NCBI GenBank assembly: GCA_944385035.1
Contig: CALWVV010000002.1
Coordinates: 124,001 to 188,000 of the forward strand
Source of the DNA: an uncultured Oscillospiraceae bacterium
Lineage (GTDB): Bacteria > Bacillota > Clostridia > Oscillospirales > Oscillospiraceae
DNA: 64,000 nucleotides
Direction of reading: 5' to 3'
Both the position numbers and the translations under genes were made by a program. Below are positions 57,791 to 64,000 of the stretch, piece after piece; the stretch's first letter is position 1, and each line of letters begins with the position of its first letter. Below the pieces are notes generated by a model that saw only the letters and a program-made list of their open reading frames with translations, had not been told where the DNA came from and did not search any database.

Positions 57791-58507
57791 TTAAATGGTC
57801 CACTCTCCGTGGACGATGCCGACCAGCAGCCAGTTTGTATCCTCCAGAGTAAAGACCAGCTTCAAGGAGGACCAGTCCAGCCCGTCGTTGTGTGGGTCGG
57901 CGCTGGGAAGGCAGAAGTCAACAAAGCGGCAGCCGGGATATTCTTCCGTAAGATTTTCCAGAGCATTGCCGGCGGTGATGATCTGATCCACCCCGATCAT
58001 GGAGGCCTGGGTGTAGTCAATGTTGTAGACGTACCGGGCAAAGTATTGCTCCATGGTCATTTTAATGGGATTGCCCCGGCCATCCTCAAAGCCCCAGGTG
58101 TATATGTTTTTATCTTTGGCCAGGTCCTGTACCTGGGTGGAGGTAAAGGTGAGGTCAGAGTCAAAGTTTACCGTGGAGTAGGGCGTGAAGGTAACGCCCC
58201 GAGTGGGGTGGATGTATTTGGCCACGGTTGCGTAGTCCTTCTGGCGCAGAGCCTGATTCACGATACAGGCGGTGTTGAGCAGGGGGAAATTGTCACTGGC
58301 GCTGGGGGTGGAGGTACTGGCTCCGGAAGCGGACGAGGCCGAGCCGGAACTGGAACCCGAGCTTGAGGGTTCTAACGTGGTGAAGGTCATAGTACCTACG
58401 TCGGCGGTGGTAGTTTTTGCGGGAGTCCAGTCGATGGGGACGAGCACGCCGATCAGTAGGCCAATGAGCAGACATAGAATGCAGGGAAAAAGCAGGGAAC
58501 GTTTCAT
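57791..58507 (-). CDS. Membrane-anchored or secreted protein, Ser-rich linker, unknown domain
   Basis: A 238-residue protein with an uncleaved-looking N-terminal membrane segment (MKRSLLFPCILCLLIGLLIGVLVPI), a Ser/Ala/Thr-rich linker (about 47-70) and an extracytoplasmic domain: 'LNTACIVNQALRQKDYATVAKYIHPTRGVTFTPYSTV', 'FARYVYNIDYTQASMIGVDQIITAGNALENL', 'LDWSSLKLVFTLEDTNWLLVGIVHGEWTI'. The last part resembles the end of NTF2-like folds, but I cannot assign a family. It precedes trkA by 45 nt on the same strand and may be co-transcribed. Confidence 0.8.
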   Translation of the reverse strand: MKRSLLFPCILCLLIGLLIGVLVPIDWTPAKTTTADVGTMTFTTLEPSSSGSSSGSASSASGASTSTPSASDNFPLLNTACIVNQALRQKDYATVAKYIHPTRGVTFTPYSTVNFDSDLTFTSTQVQDLAKDKNIYTWGFEDGRGNPIKMTMEQYFARYVYNIDYTQASMIGVDQIITAGNALENLTEEYPGCRFVDFCLPSADPHNDGLDWSSLKLVFTLEDTNWLLVGIVHGEWTI

Positions 58508-58648
58508 GATATGCCTCCTAGTAGGGGGTAAAAGGGAATAAAATCCCGTTGCTTGCCGATGGGGTGACCATTATTATACAATAAGACTTCTCTATATGCA
58601 AGTATTCCCGCAAAATGCATAGGCGATCTAAACACATGGGAAGGATTC

Positions 58649-58677
58649 TTGTGAAAAATAGAAACTTGTGATATGAT
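58649..58677 (+). promoter_or_regulatory. Promoter of the uridine phosphorylase gene
   Basis: TTGTGA (58649-58654), 17-nt spacer, TATGAT (58672-58677). Confidence 0.65.
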
Positions 58678-58724
58678 CATACCAAGATCCCCGCCCTTAG
58701 GGCGGAGAAACAGGAGGCAGAGCC

Positions 58725-59498
58725 ATGAACGAACAGCAGCGGGACAGACAGTTCCATATCCAGTGTGCCCGGGGAGAGGTCGGGCGCTACTGTATCCTCC
58801 CTGGGGATCCGGGACGGTGTGAGGCCATTGCAAAGTACTTTGACGAGCCTGTGCATGTTCAGTCTAACCGGGAGTACACCACCTACACAGGAAAGCTTTT
58901 GGGAGAGAAAGTAAGCGTAGTGTCCACGGGCATTGGCGGCCCCTCTGCGGCCATTGCCATGGAGGAGCTGTGCAACATCGGAGTGCACACCTTTATCCGG
59001 GTGGGTACCTGCGGGGGGATCGAGCTGGGGGTGCAGAGCGGCGACGTGGTGGTGGCCACCGGCGCGGTGCGCATGGAAGGGACCAGCCGGGAATATGCCC
59101 CCATCGAGTGGCCCGCTGTCCCCGACTTTCAGGTGACCTGTGCCCTGAGCACCGCCTGCCAGCGGCTGGGGCTTTCCTGGCATGCCGGGGTAGTCCAGTG
59201 TAAGGACTCCTTCTATGGCCAGCATTCCCCCGGCCGTATGCCCGTGAGCGAGGAGCTGCTGGAGAAGTGGGAGGCCTGGAAGCGGCTGGGGGTATTGGCC
59301 AGCGAGATGGAATCTGCCGCCCTCTTTACCGTGGCCGCTGCCCGCCGGGCACGTTGCGGCTCCGTGTTCCATGTGATCTGGAACCAGGAGCGGGAGAAGG
59401 CGGGACTGGATCAAAAGGAGTCTCACGACACTTCCGCGGCGATTCGCGCCGGGGTAGAGGCCCTGAAGCTGCTGATTTTAAAGGATCTGGAGAAATAA
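58725..59498 (+). CDS. udp: Uridine phosphorylase-like nucleoside phosphorylase
   Basis: A 257-residue member of nucleoside phosphorylase family I. '[19 protein letters not shown]' (phosphate-binding GDPxR), '[36 protein letters not shown]', '[10 protein letters not shown]', and '[16 protein letters not shown]' (EMESA ribose site) are all present. It splits uridine to uracil and ribose-1-phosphate; a broader pyrimidine or purine nucleoside range is possible. ATG 58725 follows GGAGGC. Confidence 0.92.
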   Translation: MNEQQRDRQFHIQCARGEVGRYCILPGDPGRCEAIAKYFDEPVHVQSNREYTTYTGKLLGEKVSVVSTGIGGPSAAIAMEELCNIGVHTFIRVGTCGGIELGVQSGDVVVATGAVRMEGTSREYAPIEWPAVPDFQVTCALSTACQRLGLSWHAGVVQCKDSFYGQHSPGRMPVSEELLEKWEAWKRLGVLASEMESAALFTVAAARRARCGSVFHVIWNQEREKAGLDQKESHDTSAAIRAGVEALKLLILKDLEK

Positions 59499-59504
59499 CC
59501 GACT

Positions 59505-59533
59505 ATGGGAGCCTGAAAAGGCTCCCATTTTTC
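59505..59533 (+). terminator. Intrinsic terminator after udp
   Basis: ATGGGAGCC (59505-59513) pairs with GGCTCCCAT (59520-59528), followed by T residues. Confidence 0.92.
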
Positions 59534-59541
59534 AAACAGAA

Positions 59542-59604
59542 AATTATTGACAAACGATAATTTACTTGATACACTCAAGATGAAATTATTGTTTTGCGAT
59601 AATT
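59542..59604 (+). promoter_or_regulatory. Promoter with two identical-half-site operators
   Basis: TTGACA (59547-59552), 17-nt spacer, TACACT (59570-59575). The inverted repeat AATTATTG-N5-CGATAATT occurs at 59542-59562, covering the -35, and again at 59584-59604, covering the start site and reaching the ribosome site, exactly 42 nt apart (four helical turns). The arrangement suggests cooperative repression, probably by the XRE protein of the same operon. Confidence 0.8.
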
Positions 59605-59615
59605 AGGAGGGCGCT

Positions 59616-60551
59616 ATGAAACACAAGCTTTGGGTGGTCCCGGCCGGAGCGGTTCTGGGTCTTGGGTGCGGGGGACTGGTGCTTTTTGGAGGGAGTTGGA
59701 GCGTGAAAGGCCTGGCCGCTCCGCTGCTGGCCCTGGGAGAGGGGCTGCGGGGGCTGTCCCTGTCCGGCTTCTGGGGAAATCTGGCGGCCTGGGGGATTGT
59801 GCTGCTTGTGTCTGCTCTGCCTCTGGTGGCGTTGATCCTGCTGGATGGAAAGCGCCGGGCGGCGGACGAGTGGCTGCTGGGACTGATGTCCCCGGTGCTG
59901 ATGGCCAGCTTATGGCTGCTGGTCAACCCCACCCAGATGGGCTGGATGGTGCGGGAATTTTTCCCGGTGGCTGTCGGTTGGACCCTCCTTTCTATGGCCC
60001 TTGCTTTTGTAGCTCTGCGGCTGCTGCGGTCCCTGGAGGGAGCTCCACGAGAGAAGCTGGCACGGGCCTTCGCGGCGCTGCTCTATGTCTGTGCAGCGTT
60101 GACCGCCTTTGCCGTTGTCTGCAGCCAGGTACTGGAAGGGGCCCAACAGTGGGCGGAGGTAGTGGCGGACAACACCGATCCGGGGAGCCTGACTCCGCTG
60201 ATGATCGGCCTGTTGTGTCTGCTGAATGCTGCTCCGGGCATCCTCTCTGCAGTGACCATGGTGTGGGGGGCCTCCCTGTCCCGTGTGTTGGGCCGGTTGG
60301 ACTTTGAGGAGGAAGGGGTGGAGCTGTGTGAGCGCACTGCTCTTGCCTGCCGCATGGTGGCCCAGGCTACCGTGGTGCTGGCGGTGTCGGGAAACCTTAT
60401 TCAGCTGGCCCTGCTGGAGCAGCTGCACGCCACCCACTTCTCCCTGACGATGCCCCTCTTCTCCCTGATGCTTTCAGCGGGGCTTATGCTCCTGTGCCGT
60501 CTGCTTCAGCGGGGGCGGGAACTGCAGAAGGACAGTGACTCTATCATATAA
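59616..60551 (+). CDS. DUF2975-like multi-pass membrane protein
   Basis: A 311-residue protein with about eight hydrophobic segments and few charged residues outside short loops, starting at ATG 59616 after TAGGAGGGC. Its C-terminal half ('LLNAAPGILSAVTMVWGASLSRVLGRLDFEEEGVELCERTALACRMVAQATVVLAV...LMLSAGLMLLCRLLQRGRELQKDSDSII') has the form of DUF2975 proteins, where 'F...NV.RLR'-like loops and the 'L...G..LQ.E.DlTI' end precede an XRE regulator gene. The function is unknown; the pair recurs in many Bacillota. Confidence 0.75.
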   Translation: MKHKLWVVPAGAVLGLGCGGLVLFGGSWSVKGLAAPLLALGEGLRGLSLSGFWGNLAAWGIVLLVSALPLVALILLDGKRRAADEWLLGLMSPVLMASLWLLVNPTQMGWMVREFFPVAVGWTLLSMALAFVALRLLRSLEGAPREKLARAFAALLYVCAALTAFAVVCSQVLEGAQQWAEVVADNTDPGSLTPLMIGLLCLLNAAPGILSAVTMVWGASLSRVLGRLDFEEEGVELCERTALACRMVAQATVVLAVSGNLIQLALLEQLHATHFSLTMPLFSLMLSAGLMLLCRLLQRGRELQKDSDSII

Positions 60552-60563
60552 GGAAGTGGGACT

Positions 60564-60800
60564 ATGGCCATCCGGGTCATGCTGGGGGACATTTTAAAGG
60601 AGCGGGGGATGACCTCCAAGGAGCTGTGCGCCAAGGTGGGCATTACCGAGGCCAACTTATCCATCCTTCGCTCGGGGAAGGCCAGCGGCGTACGCTTTCA
60701 CACCATCAACAAAATCTGCTACTATTTGAACTGTGACGTGGGGGACATCCTGCGCTTTGACGGACGATTGGAGGACGGCGATGAAGAACCTTTGGAATAA
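60564..60800 (+). CDS. Small XRE-family HTH regulator
   Basis: A 78-residue protein: 'IRVMLGDILKERGMTSKELCAKVGITEANLSILRSGKASGVRFHTINKICYYLNCDVGDILRFD' is a complete Cro/CI-type helix-turn-helix. Such single-domain regulators (YozG-like) are typically paired with DUF2975 membrane proteins, which may sequester or control them. It likely binds the two operators in the promoter of its operon (inference). ATG 60564 follows AAGGAAG; its end overlaps the next gene by 20 nt. Confidence 0.92.
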   Translation: MAIRVMLGDILKERGMTSKELCAKVGITEANLSILRSGKASGVRFHTINKICYYLNCDVGDILRFDGRLEDGDEEPLE

Positions 60801-61734
60801 GAAGTGGCCACGGGTGTTGCTGGTGGTCCTGATCTGCGGCGTGCTTGCCCTGGCGGTGGACGCAACAGGAGGAAAGCTGGCCCAACCGGAGCGGAAGGCG
60901 GTGGAGGAGGACAAGTTTATCGGCTACCAGCTGGTCTTTGAACGCCTGCCCGGGGAGTGGGAAGAGATCACACGGGACTACTCCGGCTGGGTGGACTATG
61001 GGCCGGATTATGTGAAGGTGGACGGCCTGGGGACGGTGGCCTTTAGCAAAAAGATCCTCATCGGGGAATATGACGAGGCGAAAAGCCGCTATGTGTTCCC
61101 AGGCCGGGAGGGCTTCAACTGTTTTTGTGCCGTCCAGGACCTGGAGGGCGGAAAGCACTATACCGGCTATACCGACATGGCGGATGTGCACACCAAGGTA
61201 GGGGATACGGAAACCTCTGTCAGCGGCACGGTATACTTCGGGCCCCCGGTGGATGCCACCAGCTGGAACACCGAGAACTACGACTATGGCTGGACGGCCT
61301 ATCCGGTCTATCAGATGAAGGACGGCACCGTCTATCTGGAGGACGGCGGCAACAGCTACGGAGGCATAGGCGGCTTTACCGTTTCCACCAAGACGGCCTA
61401 CACTGAGACGGTGGACGGAGAGGAGCAGACCACCTCCTTTGAGGTGTCGGTGTCCATGGAGTCGGTGGAGCGGGTCCGGGAGTTTTCCGTCACCTGGTTT
61501 GATGGGGCAAACCAGCAGGTGATGGAGCACACCATCCCCATGGAAGAAATTGGGGAGGAGGGCCTCACCTTGGAGCGGCCTCAGGGAGCCGTGTGGGTTC
61601 TGGTGTCCGAAACAGACCGCCTGGGAGCGGTCAAGCGCAGTGCCTATACCCTGGGTGAGGAGGGGGCTTCCCACCGCCTGGTCCGGTTGGACGAGCGGGG
61701 AATGGGAAGGGTTACTTACCTCACTTTGAAGTAA
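60781..61734 (+). CDS. Membrane-anchored exported protein of unknown function
   Basis: A 317-residue protein with an N-terminal anchor or signal ('WPRVLLVVLICGVLALAVDATGG') and a large beta-rich extracytoplasmic domain rich in Tyr, Asp and Gly ('YSGWVDYGPDYVKVDGLGTVAF', 'NYDYGWTAYPVYQMKDGTVYLEDGGNSYGG', 'VSVSMESVERVREFSVTWFDGANQQVMEHTIPM'). No catalytic motif is recognised. It starts inside the XRE gene (ATG 60781, GGAGG just upstream), so the three genes form one coupled operon, possibly sensing something at the envelope. Confidence 0.85.
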   Translation: MKNLWNKKWPRVLLVVLICGVLALAVDATGGKLAQPERKAVEEDKFIGYQLVFERLPGEWEEITRDYSGWVDYGPDYVKVDGLGTVAFSKKILIGEYDEAKSRYVFPGREGFNCFCAVQDLEGGKHYTGYTDMADVHTKVGDTETSVSGTVYFGPPVDATSWNTENYDYGWTAYPVYQMKDGTVYLEDGGNSYGGIGGFTVSTKTAYTETVDGEEQTTSFEVSVSMESVERVREFSVTWFDGANQQVMEHTIPMEEIGEEGLTLERPQGAVWVLVSETDRLGAVKRSAYTLGEEGASHRLVRLDERGMGRVTYLTLK

Positions 61735-61756
61735 GCTTTTTTTAAAAAGAGGAAGA

Positions 61757-61790
61757 AAACGGGAGATGGGAGCCCCCCATCTCCCGTTTC
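61757..61790 (+). terminator. Intrinsic terminator of the DUF2975-XRE operon
   Basis: AAACGGGAGATGGG (61757-61770) pairs with CCCATCTCCCGTTT (61776-61789). Confidence 0.85.
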
Positions 61791-61855
61791 TCAAACATAC
61801 GGAAAACCGGGGGTAAAATGGGGGTGAAATTGTGGGAAAAATTTGGGGAAAATCA

Positions 61856-61884
61856 TTGACATTTGGGGTACAGTCAGATATAGT
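61856..61884 (+). promoter_or_regulatory. potAB promoter
   Basis: TTGACA (61856-61861), 17-nt spacer, TATAGT (61879-61884). Confidence 0.88.
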
Positions 61885-62004
61885 GTATCTCGCTATCCGT
61901 GAAAGCCCGGCCCCCCGGACGCTCTTTGGGAAGTGAGCGCCGACCCGGGTGAATAAATCGAGGGAGCTGACAAGGTTACAAAGCAATTAAAGGGGGAAGC
62001 GCGC
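61885..62004 (+). other. Structured leader of the pot operon
   Basis: The 120-nt untranslated region holds a nested fold: GCCCGG (61905-61910) can pair with CCGGGT (61945-61950), and inside it CGCTC (61920-61924) with GAGCG (61935-61939). No T tract follows. It does not match any riboswitch class I can recall, so it is listed only as a candidate. Confidence 0.4.
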
Positions 62005-63180
62005 ATGTCCAAGGAGCTTATCCGTCTGTCCAACTGCACCATGGCCTTTGATGGCGAGGTGGTGCTGGATGGCATCAATTTGTATATTAACGATAAGGAA
62101 TTCCTCACACTGCTGGGTCCCAGCGGGTGCGGCAAGACAACCACACTCCGAATCATCGGTGGTTTTCAGACGCCCACCTCTGGCGACGTATTTTTTGACG
62201 GTGTGAGGATTAATGCTGTCCCGCCGCATAAACGGGCAGTAAACACCGTTTTTCAGAAGTACGCTCTGTTCCCGCATTTAAATGTATATGAGAACATCGC
62301 CTTTGGCCTTCGTCTGGGCAAGACCGACGAGAAGGGCAAAAAGGTCAAGCTCAGTGAGCAGGAGATCCACCAGCGGGTGATGGAGATGCTGGAGGTCGTG
62401 AACCTCCGGGGCTTTGAAAAGCGGCACATCTCCCAGCTCTCCGGCGGTCAGCAGCAGCGTGTAGCCATTGCACGGGCGCTGGTGAACCGGCCGAAGGTCC
62501 TTTTGCTGGACGAGCCCCTGGGCGCGTTGGACCTGAAGCTCCGCAAAGATATGCAAAACGAGCTCAAGCGCATCCAAAAGGCCATGGAGATCACCTTTAT
62601 CTATGTGACCCATGACCAGGAGGAGGCCCTTGCCATGTCCGACACGGTGGTGGTCATGGATGCGGGCAAGATCCAGCAGATCGGCACCCCTGAGGATATT
62701 TATAACGAGCCTAAAAACGCCTTTGTGGCCGACTTCATTGGGGAGTCCAACATTCTCGATGGTATCATGCGTGATGACGGAGTGGTGGAGATCTTCAACC
62801 GGAAGTTCAAGTGTCTGGACAGCGGCTTTGAGAAGGACGAGCCTGTGGACGTGGTCATCCGCCCTGAGGACGTGGACATCGTCCCGGAAAATGAGGGGCA
62901 GCTCAAGGGCACGGTCACTTCGGTTACCTTCAAAGGGGTCCACTATGACACCATCGTGGACTTCTACGGCTTTAAGTGGCTTATTCAGACCACCGATTTC
63001 TGCCCCGTAGACAGCCGTATCGGCATTAAAATCGACCCGGACGGAATCCACGTCATGAAGAAGAGCCATTACTCCGGCATGTTCGGTGACTATTCCTCCT
63101 ATTCTGAGGAGTATGAGGAGATCAGCGACGCCTCCATTGACCCGGAAGAGGAGGAGCAGGAGGGCGGAAATGAAGAATAA
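62005..63180 (+). CDS. potA: Spermidine/putrescine ABC transporter ATP-binding protein
   Basis: A 391-residue importer ATPase with Walker A '[17 protein letters not shown]', '[25 protein letters not shown]' (Q-loop), '[36 protein letters not shown]' (signature and Walker B) and a C-terminal TOBE regulatory domain ('[28 protein letters not shown]'). The acidic tail is rich in Glu. The following gene is a PotB-like permease, which supports polyamine import. ATG 62005 follows AAAGGGGGAAG. Confidence 0.93.
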   Translation: MSKELIRLSNCTMAFDGEVVLDGINLYINDKEFLTLLGPSGCGKTTTLRIIGGFQTPTSGDVFFDGVRINAVPPHKRAVNTVFQKYALFPHLNVYENIAFGLRLGKTDEKGKKVKLSEQEIHQRVMEMLEVVNLRGFEKRHISQLSGGQQQRVAIARALVNRPKVLLLDEPLGALDLKLRKDMQNELKRIQKAMEITFIYVTHDQEEALAMSDTVVVMDAGKIQQIGTPEDIYNEPKNAFVADFIGESNILDGIMRDDGVVEIFNRKFKCLDSGFEKDEPVDVVIRPEDVDIVPENEGQLKGTVTSVTFKGVHYDTIVDFYGFKWLIQTTDFCPVDSRIGIKIDPDGIHVMKKSHYSGMFGDYSSYSEEYEEISDASIDPEEEEQEGGNEE

Positions 63181-64000
63181 GATTGCCTGGCTGTCCGCCC
63201 CCTATGTGCTGTGGATGGCCCTGGTGGTGGTGGCCCCCATCATTATGGTGGTGTTCTATGCCTTTACCACGGCCGAGGGTCTGGCCCAGTGGGGTGAGAT
63301 TCCCATTACAGAGATCTTCACGCTGGACAACTTTGCCAGAATGGGCACCTATACGGTGATTTTTGCCCGTTCCTTCCAGCTGGCCCTGGTGGCTACCATC
63401 GTCTGCCTGCTGCTGGGCTATCCCCTGGCCTATGTGATGGCTAAGGAGGGTCCCGGTTTTCAGCGCATGGCCATGGTGCTCATCATGCTGCCCATGTGGG
63501 TGAACTTCTTGCTGCGCACCTACGCGTGGATGGCCATTTTGGAAAATAACGGTATTCTCAATAACTTTTTTGAGGCTATCGGTCTCTTTGACCTCATCAA
63601 CCGCATTTTTGGGACCGACCTCACCTACTTCCGCATGATCCGCACCCAGGGAGCAGTGGTGCTGGGTATGGTGTATAACTACCTGCCTTTTATGGTCCTG
63701 CCCATTTATTCGGTCATTATCAAGCTGGACCACTCCCTGCTGGAGGCCGCACGGGACCTGGGAGCCAACTCCGCCCAGGTGTTCCGAAAGGTCATCTTTC
63801 CCCTGTCCCTGCCCGGAGTGCTGTCTGGAGTGACCATGGTGTTTGTCCCCTCGGTGTCCACCTTTGCTATTTCCCGTATGCTGGGCGGCAATAACCAGAT
63901 GCTGTTGGGCAACCTCATTGAGCAGCAGTTTTTGGGCGGAGCCTATAACCCCTATCTGGGCAGTGCGATCGCCCTGGTCATGATGATTATCGTCATTGTC
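63170..64000 (+). CDS. potB: Spermidine/putrescine ABC transporter permease (partial)
   Basis: The gene starts at ATG 63170, overlapping the end of potA by 11 nt, and runs past the window edge (277 codons seen). It encodes a membrane protein beginning [23 protein letters not shown], with '[11 protein letters not shown]', '[26 protein letters not shown]' and the EAA loop '[26 protein letters not shown]' that docks on the ATPase. These match PotB. potC and potD would be expected just beyond the window. Confidence 0.93.
   Translation, partial: MKNKIAWLSAPYVLWMALVVVAPIIMVVFYAFTTAEGLAQWGEIPITEIFTLDNFARMGTYTVIFARSFQLALVATIVCLLLGYPLAYVMAKEGPGFQRMAMVLIMLPMWVNFLLRTYAWMAILENNGILNNFFEAIGLFDLINRIFGTDLTYFRMIRTQGAVVLGMVYNYLPFMVLPIYSVIIKLDHSLLEAARDLGANSAQVFRKVIFPLSLPGVLSGVTMVFVPSVSTFAISRMLGGNNQMLLGNLIEQQFLGGAYNPYLGSAIALVMMIIVIV

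Noticed and set aside
61885..62004. pot leader as a ykkC, THF, preQ1 or TPP riboswitch
   Set aside because: None of the conserved core sequences of those classes is present; it is kept only as an unassigned structured leader.

Overview
The window looks like chromosome from a GC-rich, endospore-forming, anaerobic Bacillota bacterium, most likely an Oscillospiraceae-type clostridium (Flavonifractor/Pseudoflavonifractor-like). That placement is inference. It rests on sporulation genes (spoVT 3' end, spmA/spmB, a collagen-like protein with a SigK-like promoter), two T-box leaders, ECF-type vitamin uptake, a K+-dependent membrane pyrophosphatase, strong AGGAGG ribosome binding sites and TTGACA-17-TATAAT promoters. 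No prophage, integrase, transposase or CRISPR array was seen. Almost all of the window is ordinary core genome, with small accessory patches.

Layout. 0-5 kb: spoVT end, a MATE pump with its MarR regulator, and a CoA block (coaBC divergent from an ECF S component plus coaX). 5-12 kb: T-box leader, a YcxB-like membrane protein, valS, an aldo/keto reductase-ferredoxin fusion, ygiQ, and a small lipoprotein with 11-residue repeats. 12.4-23 kb: the translation operon rimP-nusA-ylxR-ylxQ-infB, then an intrusion (duplicated infB 3' end, hairpin-rich element, unknown ORF), then rbfA-nrnA-truB-ribF and a DUF1576 membrane protein. 23-28.5 kb: spmAB, an AbrB-type regulator, a secreted protein and pcrA.

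28.7-35 kb: a MacA-like adaptor, an ABC ATPase, a MacB-like permease and an SLH-domain surface protein. 35-39 kb: alkyladenine glycosylase, an EamA transporter, a DUF2089 regulator with a membrane protein, the collagen-like protein and tRNA-Ala(GGC). 39-43 kb: a DHHW/AlgJ-like plus MBOAT pair (probable surface-polymer O-acylation) and a Ser-rich DUF4358 lipoprotein. 43-46 kb: a metal-resistance operon (ArsR sensor, HMA chaperone, P1B ATPase). 46-49 kb: a 5'-truncated aadE remnant abutting leuA, leuA with its leucine T-box, and rpmE. 49-54 kb: flavin-reductase-like protein, hflX, a GNAT acetyltransferase, a YigZ protein, an HPr-like protein without the catalytic His, and hppA. 54-64 kb: trkA-trkH, an unknown secreted protein, a uridine phosphorylase-like gene, a DUF2975/XRE/exported-protein operon behind two identical-half-site operators, and potA-potB running off the end.

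The least explained features are (1) the diverged duplication of the infB 3' end around a hairpin-rich insert, (2) a structured intergenic repeat present at about 17.7 kb and 38.9 kb with what looks like compensatory base change, (3) two further hairpin-packed gaps at 32.5 and 50.7 kb, and (4) the twin operator in front of the DUF2975-XRE operon.
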